Part shown: piece after piece, positions 25,057-34,641 of the stretch
How the letters are laid out: each line of letters begins with the position of its first letter
Position numbering within the stretch: position 1 is the first letter of the stretch
DNA from: an uncultured Holophagaceae bacterium
GTDB lineage: Bacteria; Acidobacteriota; Holophagae; Holophagales; Holophagaceae
Assembly (NCBI GenBank): GCA_903937385.1
Contig: CAIZZF010000026.1
Span: forward strand, 1-64,000
Length of the DNA: 64,000 bases
Direction of reading: 5' to 3'
Translations under genes and position numbers: made by a program
The notes under the pieces: model-generated
What the model was told of the DNA's origin: nothing
Databases searched by the model: none
What the model saw: the letters and a program-made list of their open reading frames with translations, nothing else

Positions 25057-26742
25057 ATGAAACTCAGCAAATTAAAAATTCAAAATTTTAGAGGTATCAA
25101 AACTCTTGAACTCGACCTCGATAGCACCACGGTGCTGATCGGAGAAAACAATTCTGGGAAAACCGCGATTCTAGATGCACTGCGCCTTTGTTTGAGAGAT
25201 TTGGGGCCACGGCGTGGGGTTGTGTTTGATACTTTTGATTTTCACCTGAAGGATGCTTCCGCCGACCCATCCTCAGCGGACCCAATCCAGATCACCATCA
25301 CCTTTTCCGAGGATGAAGAAGGCGATTGGGAAGCTCCGCTCGTCGGTCGATTCAATCGTCAACGGGTGCTTCAAGTTCACGCCGATGGTCGTAACCATTT
25401 GGTGCTGAGGGTCACATGCGCCTACAATCCCACCACACGAGATTTCGACCAGGATTGGAAATTTCTCGATCAGGCTGGCCACCCCCTCATGGCTGGGCCT
25501 GAGGCCCTTGGCACTCTTCAACGAGAAATTTCATACTATTACTTGGCTGCCCTCCGTGATGCGGCACGTCATTTCGATGCAAAGGGACCATTCTGGCGTC
25601 CATTCTTGAAGGACAGCCAACTCCCTGAAGAAAAAAAGGTCGAAATCGAGCAGAAACTGAAAGATTTGAATGACCTGGTTATTGATTCCCACACCAGTTT
25701 TGAGCAAGCACGAGATCGACTAAACAACCTCCAGCAGATAGTTCCCATGGCTTCGGGTGAAGCCGTTTCTATAGAAGCTGTGCCTGGGCGCATGTTTGAC
25801 ATGCTCGCCAAGGCACAGATCCACCTAAGCACTTCCACAGGCGCAAAGGTCCCAGTTGGCCGTCATGGGGAGGGGACGCAGAGTCTTGCCGTACTTATGC
25901 TATTTTCTGCTTTTCTTGAGGCTTGGCCGGGCGGTGCTCCCATTGTCGCACTTGAGGAGCCAGAGGCACACCTCCACCCATCTGCTATAAGGGCGCTCTG
26001 GGGAATTTTGTCCATGATATCTGGCCAGAAACTGATCTCCACTCACAGTGGCGACCTGCTGTCTGAAATAGATATCCACAACGTGCGTCGACTTGCAAAG
26101 ACCCAGGCTGGAATTGAATCCTTCCGATTACCGCCCGGCCTTCTTTCAGACGAGGAACAGCGTAAATTTAATTATCATGTTCGCCGAGTTCGAGGGGAGC
26201 TATTGTTCGCCCGATGTTGGCTATTAGTTGAGGGGGAAACGGAGTCATGGGTCTTTCCTTCAGCAGCTCGTGCCAGTGGGATCGATTTGCACCGGTACGG
26301 TATCGAGATTGTTGAATACAGCCAGTCTGATGTCGGATTACTCGCAAAGGTTGCGAATGCATTTGGAATCCCTTGGTACTGTGTGATGGACGACGATTCA
26401 GGGCGCGCCAAGTATGAACCCGGTGTGATGGCAAATCTTGGGTCAGCCTTGGAGGCGGACCGCGTCACATTCCCATACCCAAACGCCGAAATCCACCTTC
26501 TAACACATGGCTACGACACAGTATATGCGCCGCTCATGCCAACACAGAACCTTGCAAGGGTGACGAAAGTTATAGGAACTCCAGGATATTGGGAGGAGTT
26601 CGCGTGCAATTTGCCTAGCAAGGCCAAGACACGTGGGGCTGCGGCAGTAGCCTCCGAGATGGAACGACGTGGTGTCACAGGAGTCACTGCGGAACTGGCT
26701 GCAATTCTAAACAAAATTGTCGCCCTTGCTGGAGGTGTTTGA
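25057..26742 (+). CDS. gajA: Gabija GajA: OLD-family ATPase-TOPRIM endonuclease
   Basis: 561 aa from the ATG at 25057, where the family N-terminus MKLSKLKIQNFRGIKTLEL begins; an in-frame ATG exists at 25012 without a better binding site. The ABC-type ATPase has Walker A GENNSGKTA (about 29-37) and the Walker B segment VALEEPEAHLHPSA (about 295), followed by LISTHSGDLLSEID. A C-terminal TOPRIM nuclease starts near 388 (LLVEGETES) with the acidic DDDSG near 448. In Gabija, GajA tetramers nick phage DNA when nucleotide pools fall, and act with GajB. The stop overlaps the gajB ATG by one base, the standard two-gene layout. G/C content is lower than in the helicase genes. Confidence 0.9.
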   Translation: MKLSKLKIQNFRGIKTLELDLDSTTVLIGENNSGKTAILDALRLCLRDLGPRRGVVFDTFDFHLKDASADPSSADPIQITITFSEDEEGDWEAPLVGRFNRQRVLQVHADGRNHLVLRVTCAYNPTTRDFDQDWKFLDQAGHPLMAGPEALGTLQREISYYYLAALRDAARHFDAKGPFWRPFLKDSQLPEEKKVEIEQKLKDLNDLVIDSHTSFEQARDRLNNLQQIVPMASGEAVSIEAVPGRMFDMLAKAQIHLSTSTGAKVPVGRHGEGTQSLAVLMLFSAFLEAWPGGAPIVALEEPEAHLHPSAIRALWGILSMISGQKLISTHSGDLLSEIDIHNVRRLAKTQAGIESFRLPPGLLSDEEQRKFNYHVRRVRGELLFARCWLLVEGETESWVFPSAARASGIDLHRYGIEIVEYSQSDVGLLAKVANAFGIPWYCVMDDDSGRAKYEPGVMANLGSALEADRVTFPYPNAEIHLLTHGYDTVYAPLMPTQNLARVTKVIGTPGYWEEFACNLPSKAKTRGAAAVASEMERRGVTGVTAELAAILNKIVALAGGV

Positions 26743-28625
26743 TGGTCATCGATCTTGACAGCCTCAACGAAAACCAGCGAAAGGCAGTGCTCTGGGAGGA
26801 TGGACCTCTACTTGTTCTCGCAGGCCCTGGCTCTGGAAAAACGAGGGTTCTCACATTACGAGTGGCACGACTTCTTGAGGAGCGAGAAGACATTTCAGTT
26901 CTCGCACTAACATTTACGAATAAGGCCGCCACAGAAATGCGCGAGCGTGTCGATCAACTGCTTGGTCAGCGAGGTGATCGCGCACACCTTTGCACCTTTC
27001 ACTCTTTCGCTACGGACGTACTCCGCCAGCATGGCTCTCACATTGGGCTACGCCCAGACTTCAGCCTGTTGACTCAGGACGAAGACCGTCTTTCAATCCT
27101 CAACGATGTCGCCATGTCTCTGGAAGACCAAGGTTTTCCTTTGCCGACCGATCGTAAGAGTCTTCTGGTTCTTGTTGACCGACTCTTTGCGGAATCTTAC
27201 GAGGGCGGCCCAGAAGCGCCATCGCTGACCAAAACCCCGGACTGGGTGCCTCTGTTGTTCAGGAGCTATTCAGATGCCCTGATCGTCGCGAATCGACTCG
27301 ACTACGGCAGCCTCCTGGGCTTCACTTACCGATTGCTGCGTGAAATGCCCAAGGTGGCGAAAGTGCTGCGGTTGGGATGGACCCATGTATGCGTCGACGA
27401 ATTTCAGGACACCAACAAGGCCCAATACGATTTACTGAAATTATTCGTGGCCGACAAGAATCCAAACCTTTTCGTCGTTGGAGATGATGACCAGATACTC
27501 TATCAGTGGAACGGGGCGAGTCCCGAGAGGCTACAAGCACTGGGCTCTGATTTCGATATGAGTGTGGTCCAACTCCCTGAAAATTACCGATGCCCACCTG
27601 AGATTGTCGACCTTGCGAACAGGCTCATTGTTCACAACAAAATGCGCACCCAAGACAAACGGCCACTTGCTGCGTTCCGAACCGCAAGCTTAGAGGAGCG
27701 AGTCATCCGTTCAGGGGCCTTTGAAACCCCGAATGACGAGGTTCGGACTGTCGCTAAAGACATCTTGAAACGAAAACTCGTACCAAGTGAGTGTGTCGTT
27801 CTTGCTCGAACCACAAAGCTACTTGAGTCTGCGGCAGAGGCGCTCCGCGCAGTGGGACTCGAAGCATACGTGGCACACCGCAAGAATGACTTTGAGTCCC
27901 CCGTCGTGCGAGTTGTATTTCATGCACTTCGCCTTGCCAATGCACGCCATGATCGTGATCTCCTCAGACGTCTATGTGTGGCCTGGAATGAGCTTTCGGA
28001 GGCAACCCTGGAGGTAGAAGACATCGTGGCAAACGCCACTTTGGTTGGGGGCGATTTCCTACGCGCATGGGCTGATGCCGCGATGGATTGTGCTGACGAA
28101 AACGCGAGCACTCTTCTCGGTAGACTTCGCGCTGCCCTGGTGGATCGTCTCGACTTTCCTGGCATCGTGGATTGGTTCCTAACTAAGGGCTGCAAACCAT
28201 GGACGGATGAGGATGATCTTGACCAAAATGATGAAATTGATACTTGGCGCGAGCTTCATGCAGACCTTGTCCGTGAGCATGGGCATGACGATCTCACTCT
28301 CAACCTTTACCTCCAACAAATGGACTTGACTCCGAAAACCACCAAACCAACCCCAAATTCTGTTCGGTGCCTGACAGTACATGGATCAAAAGGGCTTGAA
28401 TTTAAGCATGTCTATCTGATTGGTATGGCCCAGCAAATTCTCCCTTCCTTCCAAGCGTTAAAGAACGGGCCTATCAGTCGGGAGCTTGAAGAAGAACGGC
28501 GCAACTGCTTTGTTGCCATTACAAGGGTTAAAGAAAGCCTGACACTTACGCGAGCGCGTCACTATAACGGTTGGGCAAAGCCGCCTTCTCAGTTCCTTGA
28601 AGAAATGGGATTAGAAACTGATTGA
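26742..28625 (+). CDS. gajB: Gabija GajB: UvrD/Rep-like superfamily 1 helicase
   Basis: 627 aa from the ATG at 26742 (a TTG one codon earlier is also in frame). All SF1 motifs are visible: Q-motif LNENQRKAV, Walker A AGPGSGKTR (about 28-36), motif Ia TFTNKAATEMRERV, motif II VDEFQDTN (about 222), motif III GDDDQILYQWNGA, motif IV YRCPPEIV, motif V TVHGSKGLEFKHV (about 545) and motif VI VAITRVKESL. In the Gabija complex GajB senses nucleic acid ends or products and stimulates GajA. At 627 residues it is longer than the best-studied GajB (about 490). It directly follows gajA and is 36 bp before sbcD. Confidence 0.9.
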   Translation: MVIDLDSLNENQRKAVLWEDGPLLVLAGPGSGKTRVLTLRVARLLEEREDISVLALTFTNKAATEMRERVDQLLGQRGDRAHLCTFHSFATDVLRQHGSHIGLRPDFSLLTQDEDRLSILNDVAMSLEDQGFPLPTDRKSLLVLVDRLFAESYEGGPEAPSLTKTPDWVPLLFRSYSDALIVANRLDYGSLLGFTYRLLREMPKVAKVLRLGWTHVCVDEFQDTNKAQYDLLKLFVADKNPNLFVVGDDDQILYQWNGASPERLQALGSDFDMSVVQLPENYRCPPEIVDLANRLIVHNKMRTQDKRPLAAFRTASLEERVIRSGAFETPNDEVRTVAKDILKRKLVPSECVVLARTTKLLESAAEALRAVGLEAYVAHRKNDFESPVVRVVFHALRLANARHDRDLLRRLCVAWNELSEATLEVEDIVANATLVGGDFLRAWADAAMDCADENASTLLGRLRAALVDRLDFPGIVDWFLTKGCKPWTDEDDLDQNDEIDTWRELHADLVREHGHDDLTLNLYLQQMDLTPKTTKPTPNSVRCLTVHGSKGLEFKHVYLIGMAQQILPSFQALKNGPISRELEEERRNCFVAITRVKESLTLTRARHYNGWAKPPSQFLEEMGLETD

Positions 28626-28661
28626 TCCTTTAATTCAAGGCCAGGCTACTAAGGGACCGGC

Positions 28662-29897
28662 ATGCGCATCCTTCACACCAGTGACTGGCACCTCGGCCAC
28701 ACCCTTCACGATGTGGGGCGTGAGTTCGAGCATCGCGCTTTCCTTAATTGGCTTCTAGATCACCTTCGTGATCTCGAGATCGATGCCCTCCTGATCGCGG
28801 GCGACATCTTCGATACCGCTAATCCATCGGCGGCTTCGCAAGACCTGTGGTTCTGGTTCCTGGCCCAGGCCCTCAAGGCTAGGTCAGCACTCCAGATCGT
28901 GGCCATCGCAGGCAATCACGATTCCGCTGCTCGCCTGGAAGCACCCGATCATCTGCTGCGTCAGTTCGATATCCGGGTGCTAGGCAGCCTTCCTCGAAAG
29001 CCCGATGGGGCCTTCGACCCGGAAGGTGTTCTCGTACGCCTGAAGGATAATCAGGGCGCAGCGCAGGCCATTGTCGTTGCCATGCCCTTTCTTCGTGCAG
29101 GGGACCTCCCGGTAGTCGAAGGAGAGGATCCCCTCATAGAAGGGGTCCGCTGTCTCTACGACCAGGCCTGCGAGGCGGCACGGCCTATGGGACTTCCTGT
29201 TCTCGCCATGGGGCACTGCTACCTGGTGATGGGCCAGCTATCGGATCTCAGTGAACGCAAGGTGCTCGGGGGCAACCAGCACGCCCTCCCGACGACCTTG
29301 TTCCCTGCTGATGTGGCCTATGTGGGGCTCGGGCATCTCCATCTGCCCCAGGCCATGGACGCTGGGCGTATCCGGTACAGCGGCAGCCCCATCCCGCTCT
29401 CCATGTCCGAGCGCCACTATCCCCATTCCGTGACCGTGCTGGAGGTCAGCACCGATGGGGCCGTTCAGCAGGAACAGATCCGCCTCCCCCGCGCCGTGGA
29501 TCTGGTGCGGATTCCCGAGAAGGATTTTCTGCCCTTGGCTGAGTTGCTGGACGGTCTGAGGGCGCTGGCCCCTCGGTCAATCAACGAGGTACCGGGCAAG
29601 CCCCAGCCTTTTCTTGAAGTGGGCGTGCGACTCGAAAAGCCCGAGGCTGCCCTCCGCGCCACCATCGAGGCGGCCCTCGATGGGAAGGGGTATTTCCTGG
29701 CCAAGATCACCCCACAACACGCGGGCTCTGGGCAGGCTCTGGGCGATGCCCCCCAGATCCATGGGCTCCGGGAACTGGCCGTCGAGGACGTTTTTCAACG
29801 GAAATGGTCACGGGATTACCCAGGCGAACCCTCCCACGAACATCTGTCAGCCCTCCACGAGTTGGTGGACCAGGTGAACCAGGAGGCCACCCGATGA
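28662..29897 (+). CDS. sbcD: SbcD exonuclease subunit (Mre11-type)
   Basis: 411 aa metallophosphoesterase that works with SbcC to cut DNA ends, hairpins and protein-blocked ends. Motifs in order: DWHLG (about 8-12), GDIFDTANP (about 47), GNHD (about 87), a later GHCY (about 186) and GLGHLHLPQ (about 222), supplying the metal ligands. Length is normal for SbcD. Transcription continues from Gabija with a 36-bp gap, so the SbcCD pair may be part of the same defence transcript. A housekeeping SbcCD could exist elsewhere in the genome; being inside the island implies a cargo copy. Confidence 0.9.
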   Translation: MRILHTSDWHLGHTLHDVGREFEHRAFLNWLLDHLRDLEIDALLIAGDIFDTANPSAASQDLWFWFLAQALKARSALQIVAIAGNHDSAARLEAPDHLLRQFDIRVLGSLPRKPDGAFDPEGVLVRLKDNQGAAQAIVVAMPFLRAGDLPVVEGEDPLIEGVRCLYDQACEAARPMGLPVLAMGHCYLVMGQLSDLSERKVLGGNQHALPTTLFPADVAYVGLGHLHLPQAMDAGRIRYSGSPIPLSMSERHYPHSVTVLEVSTDGAVQQEQIRLPRAVDLVRIPEKDFLPLAELLDGLRALAPRSINEVPGKPQPFLEVGVRLEKPEAALRATIEAALDGKGYFLAKITPQHAGSGQALGDAPQIHGLRELAVEDVFQRKWSRDYPGEPSHEHLSALHELVDQVNQEATR

Positions 29898-30033
29898 GGC
29901 CGGAGCAGGGAGGTCCCATGTCGGCGAGCTGCGGCGAGCAGGAGCGCACACCGTGCGCGATACATGGAGGGAGGCCCACGGTATGGCCGAAGGACACAGC
30001 CGCCTGTGGGGCGCGGGCACAGGAGGTGCTCGC

Positions 30034-33000
30034 GTGAAAGTGCTGGAAATCGGGGGATGCAATCTGGCCAGCCTGAAGGGCGAGTTCCGCATCGCCCTGG
30101 ACCAGGCTCCCTTTTCTCGGGATGGACTCTTCGCGATCAGGGGCGTAACGGGCTCGGGGAAGAGCACTCTCATCGATGCCATTTGCCTCGCTCTCTACAA
30201 CCAAACCCCGCGCTTCATGGGTCAGGGAGGGGCTGAGATCGGTCTGGCGGATCAAAAGGATCGCCTGAAGGCCACGGATCCCCGGAGCATCCTGCACCGT
30301 GGCATGGCCCAGGGATGGGCGGAAGTGATCTTCCGGGGTGTGGATGGGTCGCGCTGGCGGGCCCGGTGGAATGTGGCCAGGGCCCGGAAGAAGGCTGACG
30401 GGAAGTTTCAGTCCCAGGAGATGGAACTGGAGAATCTAGATACGGGAGAACGCCCGAGCGGCACCCGCACCGAGGTGTTGGAGCACATCCAGAACAAGGT
30501 CGGGCTCACCTTCGAGCAGTTCAAGCGTTCGGTCCTCCTAGCCCAAGGGGAGTTCGCAGCCTTCGTGAAGGCCAGCGAAGAGGCTCGTGCCAACCTTCTG
30601 GAGGCCATGACGGGCACGGATATCTACGCCCGTATCTCCATGGCAGCCCAAAAGCGAAGCGCCCTGGAGGACCAGAGGCTCAAGGATCTCCAGACCCAGC
30701 GCGATCTCCTCGGCATGCTGAGCGAAGAGGCGCGTAGCGAGCAGGAAACCCAGGTCGGAAATATGGGGCAACAGATCGAGCAGCAGGAAAAGGAGCAGGT
30801 GGTACTTCAGCGCAACCTTGGCTGGCACGAGCGAAGTGCACTGCTGGAGCGGCAATGCACCGAAGCGGTGGAGAAGGTGGGACTCGCCGGGGCCACCTTC
30901 GAACAAGCGGAGGCACGGCGCATTCAGTTTCAGCAGGTGGAGCGGGCGCAGCCCCTGCGGCCGCTCCATGTCAATCTCGCCATGACGCGGGCGCACCACG
31001 ACTCCCTCGATCAACAGATCCGGGATCGTCAAGCCGCCCTACCGGACGCTGAACAATCCAGCGCCGATCTTGGCCAGGCCTTCCAAGAAAAACAGGACGC
31101 CCTTGCCAAGGCGGTGGAAGCCATCACATCCGCCAAGCCCGATATCGATGCGGCGCGGACACTGGACACCAAGCTCCAGGAAGCCGTCGTTCAGTCCCAG
31201 CAACTCTTCGAAGAAGCGAAAACACTCGGCGAGGCAGCCCTGGCCGCCGAACGGGACAGGGATGCTTCCCAGCACGAAGAGGAGCGCCAGTCGGGGGAAC
31301 TCGCCCACGTGGAAGAGGAACTGAATGTATCCAGCTCGGTGCAAGCCCTGGCCCACTCGTGGTCTCGCATTGAGAAGGACATCGAGGGGTTCGCCAAGAC
31401 CCGCGAGACCCTTTATCAGGCCAAGACGGCTCTGGTCGCTGTTCGGAATACTGCCATGGAACAAGGCAGTGCCCGCACTCCTCTCCAGAAGGAACTGGAG
31501 GAACTGATCACTGGACTCTCCAGCCAGCAGGCAGCTCTGGACTCGCTTACGCATCGCATGGCCGAAGAGCCTCGCGAGACACTGGATGCCGATAGGAAGG
31601 GGAACCAAACCTCTTTGGATCAGGTTCATGACGCAGAAGGGATTCTTCTGCGCCTTCATCCCCTGCTATCCCAGCTCAAGGCCGCAGAAGATGAAGCCAC
31701 GGCGCAAGCTTCTGCCAAGACCCAGGCCCAAACAGACCTGGACAAGGCCCAGCGAGACCTTCCCATTCTGGAAGGCGGACTGAAGGAGGCCAAGGCCGCC
31801 CTTGAGCGGGCGCAAGCGGCTCTGAGTTTGGAAGACCGCCGCCACCAACTTGTGGATGGGGCGCCCTGCCCCCTGTGCGGTTCGGTTGAGCACCCTTGGG
31901 CCCAGGGCTCGCCCTTGGCTGGTCTGCTCGAAGCCCAGACCCACCAGGTCGCGGACTTGGATCGCCAAAGGAACGAACTGGAGCAGATCCGTACCCGGGC
32001 TCACACCCAGATGGCCGAGGCAGGAAAGGCCGAAACAAAGGCCCTGAAAGAGAGGAAGGCCTATGCCGCCGTTGTCCAGAAGGAGGAGGCGGGCTGGAAG
32101 GAGGCTCGCACACGACTTCCCGAGCTACCGGAGGATGGCCGTTCTCCCCAAGCGTTGACACAGGTTCGCGACCGTATCCTGGATCTGGATGAACGCCTCG
32201 CAGAGATCGGCAAACGGGAAGCGGCTCTCCTGGAACGCGAAAAACAGGCCGAACAGCTTCGAAGGAAGGGGCGCGAGGCTGAGAAACTGAAACAGGCGCT
32301 GGACGGGAAGATCCACTTGGTGGATGAGGCACTCCAGCGTCTCAGTGTTCAGGAGGCTGAGCGTTCCAGGGATATCACCAATCTAGACTCCGCCCTTCGG
32401 GGACATCGTGAGACGTTAGCCTCCGTTCTGAATCCAGATGCCTTGGCAGAACTCACCCATGACCCCGCGTCCTTGCGGACTCGGCTTGCGGCGAGCGTCG
32501 CCAAGCGGCAAGCCGCAGAGGTCGCTCAGATTGAACTGACCCGGCTAATGGCCGAGATCGCCAAAACCCTGGAAGGGCAGCGGGCGACGGCCAGCGAGAA
32601 ACGCAACGCAGCCACGACCGGGGAGGCAAAAAGGGATGAAGCCGTGACGACTATGGATAGGCTCCAGGATGAACGAAAGGGTTTCTTCGAGGGGCGCAGT
32701 GTCGGCGAGGTGGAGAAGGGGCTTGAGGCGCATCGGAAGGCCTGTGATGAATCCATGGAGACGGCCCGAACGACGAGCCAAGCCGCCGATAAGTTCTTGG
32801 GTGAACTGAAACATGCGATCGCCACCCTCCAGGAACAATGTAACCTCGCCGAAACGGCCATGAAATCCGCCGAAAGCACCTTCTTGGAAGCCATGGCCCA
32901 ACGCTGGGAAGGTGACCTGGAAGCACTGGAAACCTGCCTAGGCTGGACCCCGGACCAGGTGCAGGCCGAGCGGGACGCGCTCCAGGCCCTGGAAACGGAA

Positions 33001-33759
33001 TGCTCGAAGACCAAAGCCGTGCTAGATGAGTACCAGAAGGCTTTGGGAGAACACCTAGCCTCGGAAAGACCCACCCAGACGCGAGAGGAACTGGAAACCC
33101 TCTCTGGCTCCCTCAAGGCCGCCCTGGATGATCTGAAGCGAGCCTTGGGTGGTTTGGAAGCGGATCTCCTGCGCGACAATCAGGCGAGGCGGAACGCCGA
33201 GGCCCTGACCCTCGCGATTCAGAGTCAGCAGGACCGCACCCGTCTCTGGAATGAGATGAACACCCTTGTGGGCTCCTCAGATGGCAAGAAGTTCCGGACC
33301 TTTGCCCAGAGCCTGACCCTCGAGGCCCTTCTTGTCTTTGCCAACGATCAGTTGTCTCGCCTGACTCCGCGCTACCGGCTTCAGCGCGTTCCGGGGTGTG
33401 AACTGGAAATCCAGGTCATCGATCAGGACATGGGAGACGAGATCCGTGCCATCAACAGCCTGAGCGGTGGCGAAACTTTTCTGGTTTCACTCGCTCTGGC
33501 CCTTGGGCTCAGTTCGCTATCTGCCAGTGACACACCCATCGACAGCCTGTTCATCGACGAAGGCTTCGGCACCCTGGATTCCGAGACCCTCGAGACCGCA
33601 CTTTCAGTGCTCGATGAACTCCAATCCCAAGGCCGACAAATTGGAATCATCTCCCATGTGGATGGCCTTGCCAGTCATATCCCAGTTCAGGTCAGCGTAG
33701 AGAAACTAGGGGGCGGGAGAAGTAGGGTTGTTCTTCCTTTAGTAGGGATGGTCGGGTAA
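30034..33759 (+). CDS. sbcC: SbcC ATPase subunit (Rad50-type)
   Basis: 1241 aa from a GTG with AGGAGG upstream, where the family N-terminus VKVLEIGGCNLASL begins; ATG codons at 29953 and 29983 are in frame but less likely. Walker A GVTGSGKST lies near 45-53. Two long coiled-coil arms flank a zinc hook CPLC near 612, almost exactly in the middle. The ABC signature LSGGETFLVSLALALG lies near 1144 and Walker B DSLFIDEGFGTLD near 1170. The protein organises SbcD into a DNA-end-processing clamp. Its stop is followed five bases later by the JAB-domain gene, so the two are probably co-transcribed. Confidence 0.9.
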   Translation: MKVLEIGGCNLASLKGEFRIALDQAPFSRDGLFAIRGVTGSGKSTLIDAICLALYNQTPRFMGQGGAEIGLADQKDRLKATDPRSILHRGMAQGWAEVIFRGVDGSRWRARWNVARARKKADGKFQSQEMELENLDTGERPSGTRTEVLEHIQNKVGLTFEQFKRSVLLAQGEFAAFVKASEEARANLLEAMTGTDIYARISMAAQKRSALEDQRLKDLQTQRDLLGMLSEEARSEQETQVGNMGQQIEQQEKEQVVLQRNLGWHERSALLERQCTEAVEKVGLAGATFEQAEARRIQFQQVERAQPLRPLHVNLAMTRAHHDSLDQQIRDRQAALPDAEQSSADLGQAFQEKQDALAKAVEAITSAKPDIDAARTLDTKLQEAVVQSQQLFEEAKTLGEAALAAERDRDASQHEEERQSGELAHVEEELNVSSSVQALAHSWSRIEKDIEGFAKTRETLYQAKTALVAVRNTAMEQGSARTPLQKELEELITGLSSQQAALDSLTHRMAEEPRETLDADRKGNQTSLDQVHDAEGILLRLHPLLSQLKAAEDEATAQASAKTQAQTDLDKAQRDLPILEGGLKEAKAALERAQAALSLEDRRHQLVDGAPCPLCGSVEHPWAQGSPLAGLLEAQTHQVADLDRQRNELEQIRTRAHTQMAEAGKAETKALKERKAYAAVVQKEEAGWKEARTRLPELPEDGRSPQALTQVRDRILDLDERLAEIGKREAALLEREKQAEQLRRKGREAEKLKQALDGKIHLVDEALQRLSVQEAERSRDITNLDSALRGHRETLASVLNPDALAELTHDPASLRTRLAASVAKRQAAEVAQIELTRLMAEIAKTLEGQRATASEKRNAATTGEAKRDEAVTTMDRLQDERKGFFEGRSVGEVEKGLEAHRKACDESMETARTTSQAADKFLGELKHAIATLQEQCNLAETAMKSAESTFLEAMAQRWEGDLEALETCLGWTPDQVQAERDALQALETECSKTKAVLDEYQKALGEHLASERPTQTREELETLSGSLKAALDDLKRALGGLEADLLRDNQARRNAEALTLAIQSQQDRTRLWNEMNTLVGSSDGKKFRTFAQSLTLEALLVFANDQLSRLTPRYRLQRVPGCELEIQVIDQDMGDEIRAINSLSGGETFLVSLALALGLSSLSASDTPIDSLFIDEGFGTLDSETLETALSVLDELQSQGRQIGIISHVDGLASHIPVQVSVEKLGGGRSRVVLPLVGMVG

Positions 33760-33763
33760 AGGT

Positions 33764-34495
33764 ATGGGCAAAAGCGGAAATACAAAGAAGGTCGACAATC
33801 TGTTGCGGAAGGACTATTCCAATCTTCCGTTAGACGAGCGCCCATGGGCAGGGACTAACGGATGGCTCCAGTGGCTGGCACATTTTCGGACGAGACATTC
33901 TCAGGAAGTAAGCCAAATGGAGGCTCCTGGCCGCCATACGGAATACCTTGCACAACGGGCAATAGATGTTCTTGAATTCATGTGGCCTAAAGAATCGGAA
34001 CAGGAACTGATTAGAGTCAAATACGCAAAAAGGCAAGAGGCAATCAAGGAAGACTGGAAACGAAAGGCCACTCCACTCGTCAAGGCGCTAATTGGTAATG
34101 TCGTTCCAAATAGAAGTGTGTCTATGGATGTGTGCGACTCAGTTCTAAAGGTTTTCCATGAGATTGGCTGTGAATCTATTTTTGCTTTATTTCTAGATGG
34201 CGAATCGAAGTGTATCCATTCAGAAATCCGATTTGGAAACGAAGATTCCGTGCTCTTTTCTCCAGTAGAAATCGTGAGGATTGCAATCCAATACAGCGCA
34301 AAAAAAGTAGTCCTTGCCCACAATCATCCCAATGAACACCCAGAGCCTTCTGATGCCGATATTAGGCATGCAGCAGCTATCGCATCAAGGTTGCCTGCTG
34401 AAATCGAATTTGTAGATAATTTGGTATGGTGCCAGTTAATGACCGTCTCTGTTCTGAACGATGAGCGGTACATGGATATGGTTCGCCCGTATTGA
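33764..34495 (+). CDS. RadC-like JAB/MPN-domain protein
   Basis: 243 aa. The C-terminal half carries the JAMM zinc metalloprotease motif LAHNHPNEHPEPSDADI (about residues 183-199), the H-x-H...S..D signature of RadC and related JAB proteins. An N-terminal extension of about 100 residues is charged (KRQEAIKEDWKRK) and not recognised; the usual RadC helix-hairpin-helix is not seen. RadC-like genes are common in mobile elements, where they are linked to DNA repair or anti-restriction, but their activity is not established. It is the last gene of the long plus-strand block and converges on the integrase gene. Confidence 0.75.
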   Translation: MGKSGNTKKVDNLLRKDYSNLPLDERPWAGTNGWLQWLAHFRTRHSQEVSQMEAPGRHTEYLAQRAIDVLEFMWPKESEQELIRVKYAKRQEAIKEDWKRKATPLVKALIGNVVPNRSVSMDVCDSVLKVFHEIGCESIFALFLDGESKCIHSEIRFGNEDSVLFSPVEIVRIAIQYSAKKVVLAHNHPNEHPEPSDADIRHAAAIASRLPAEIEFVDNLVWCQLMTVSVLNDERYMDMVRPY

Positions 34496-34641
34496 AATTT
34501 ATAAATTCAAACCACACTGATCGGATTACTCTCTGCACAAGGGAACGTACGACTGAATATGTTACGCGAACCACCACCTGCACTGAGGTACTGAACGAAT
34601 TTGAGATGACGAGACATAGAGAAGACGGAAGGCAAACTGAC

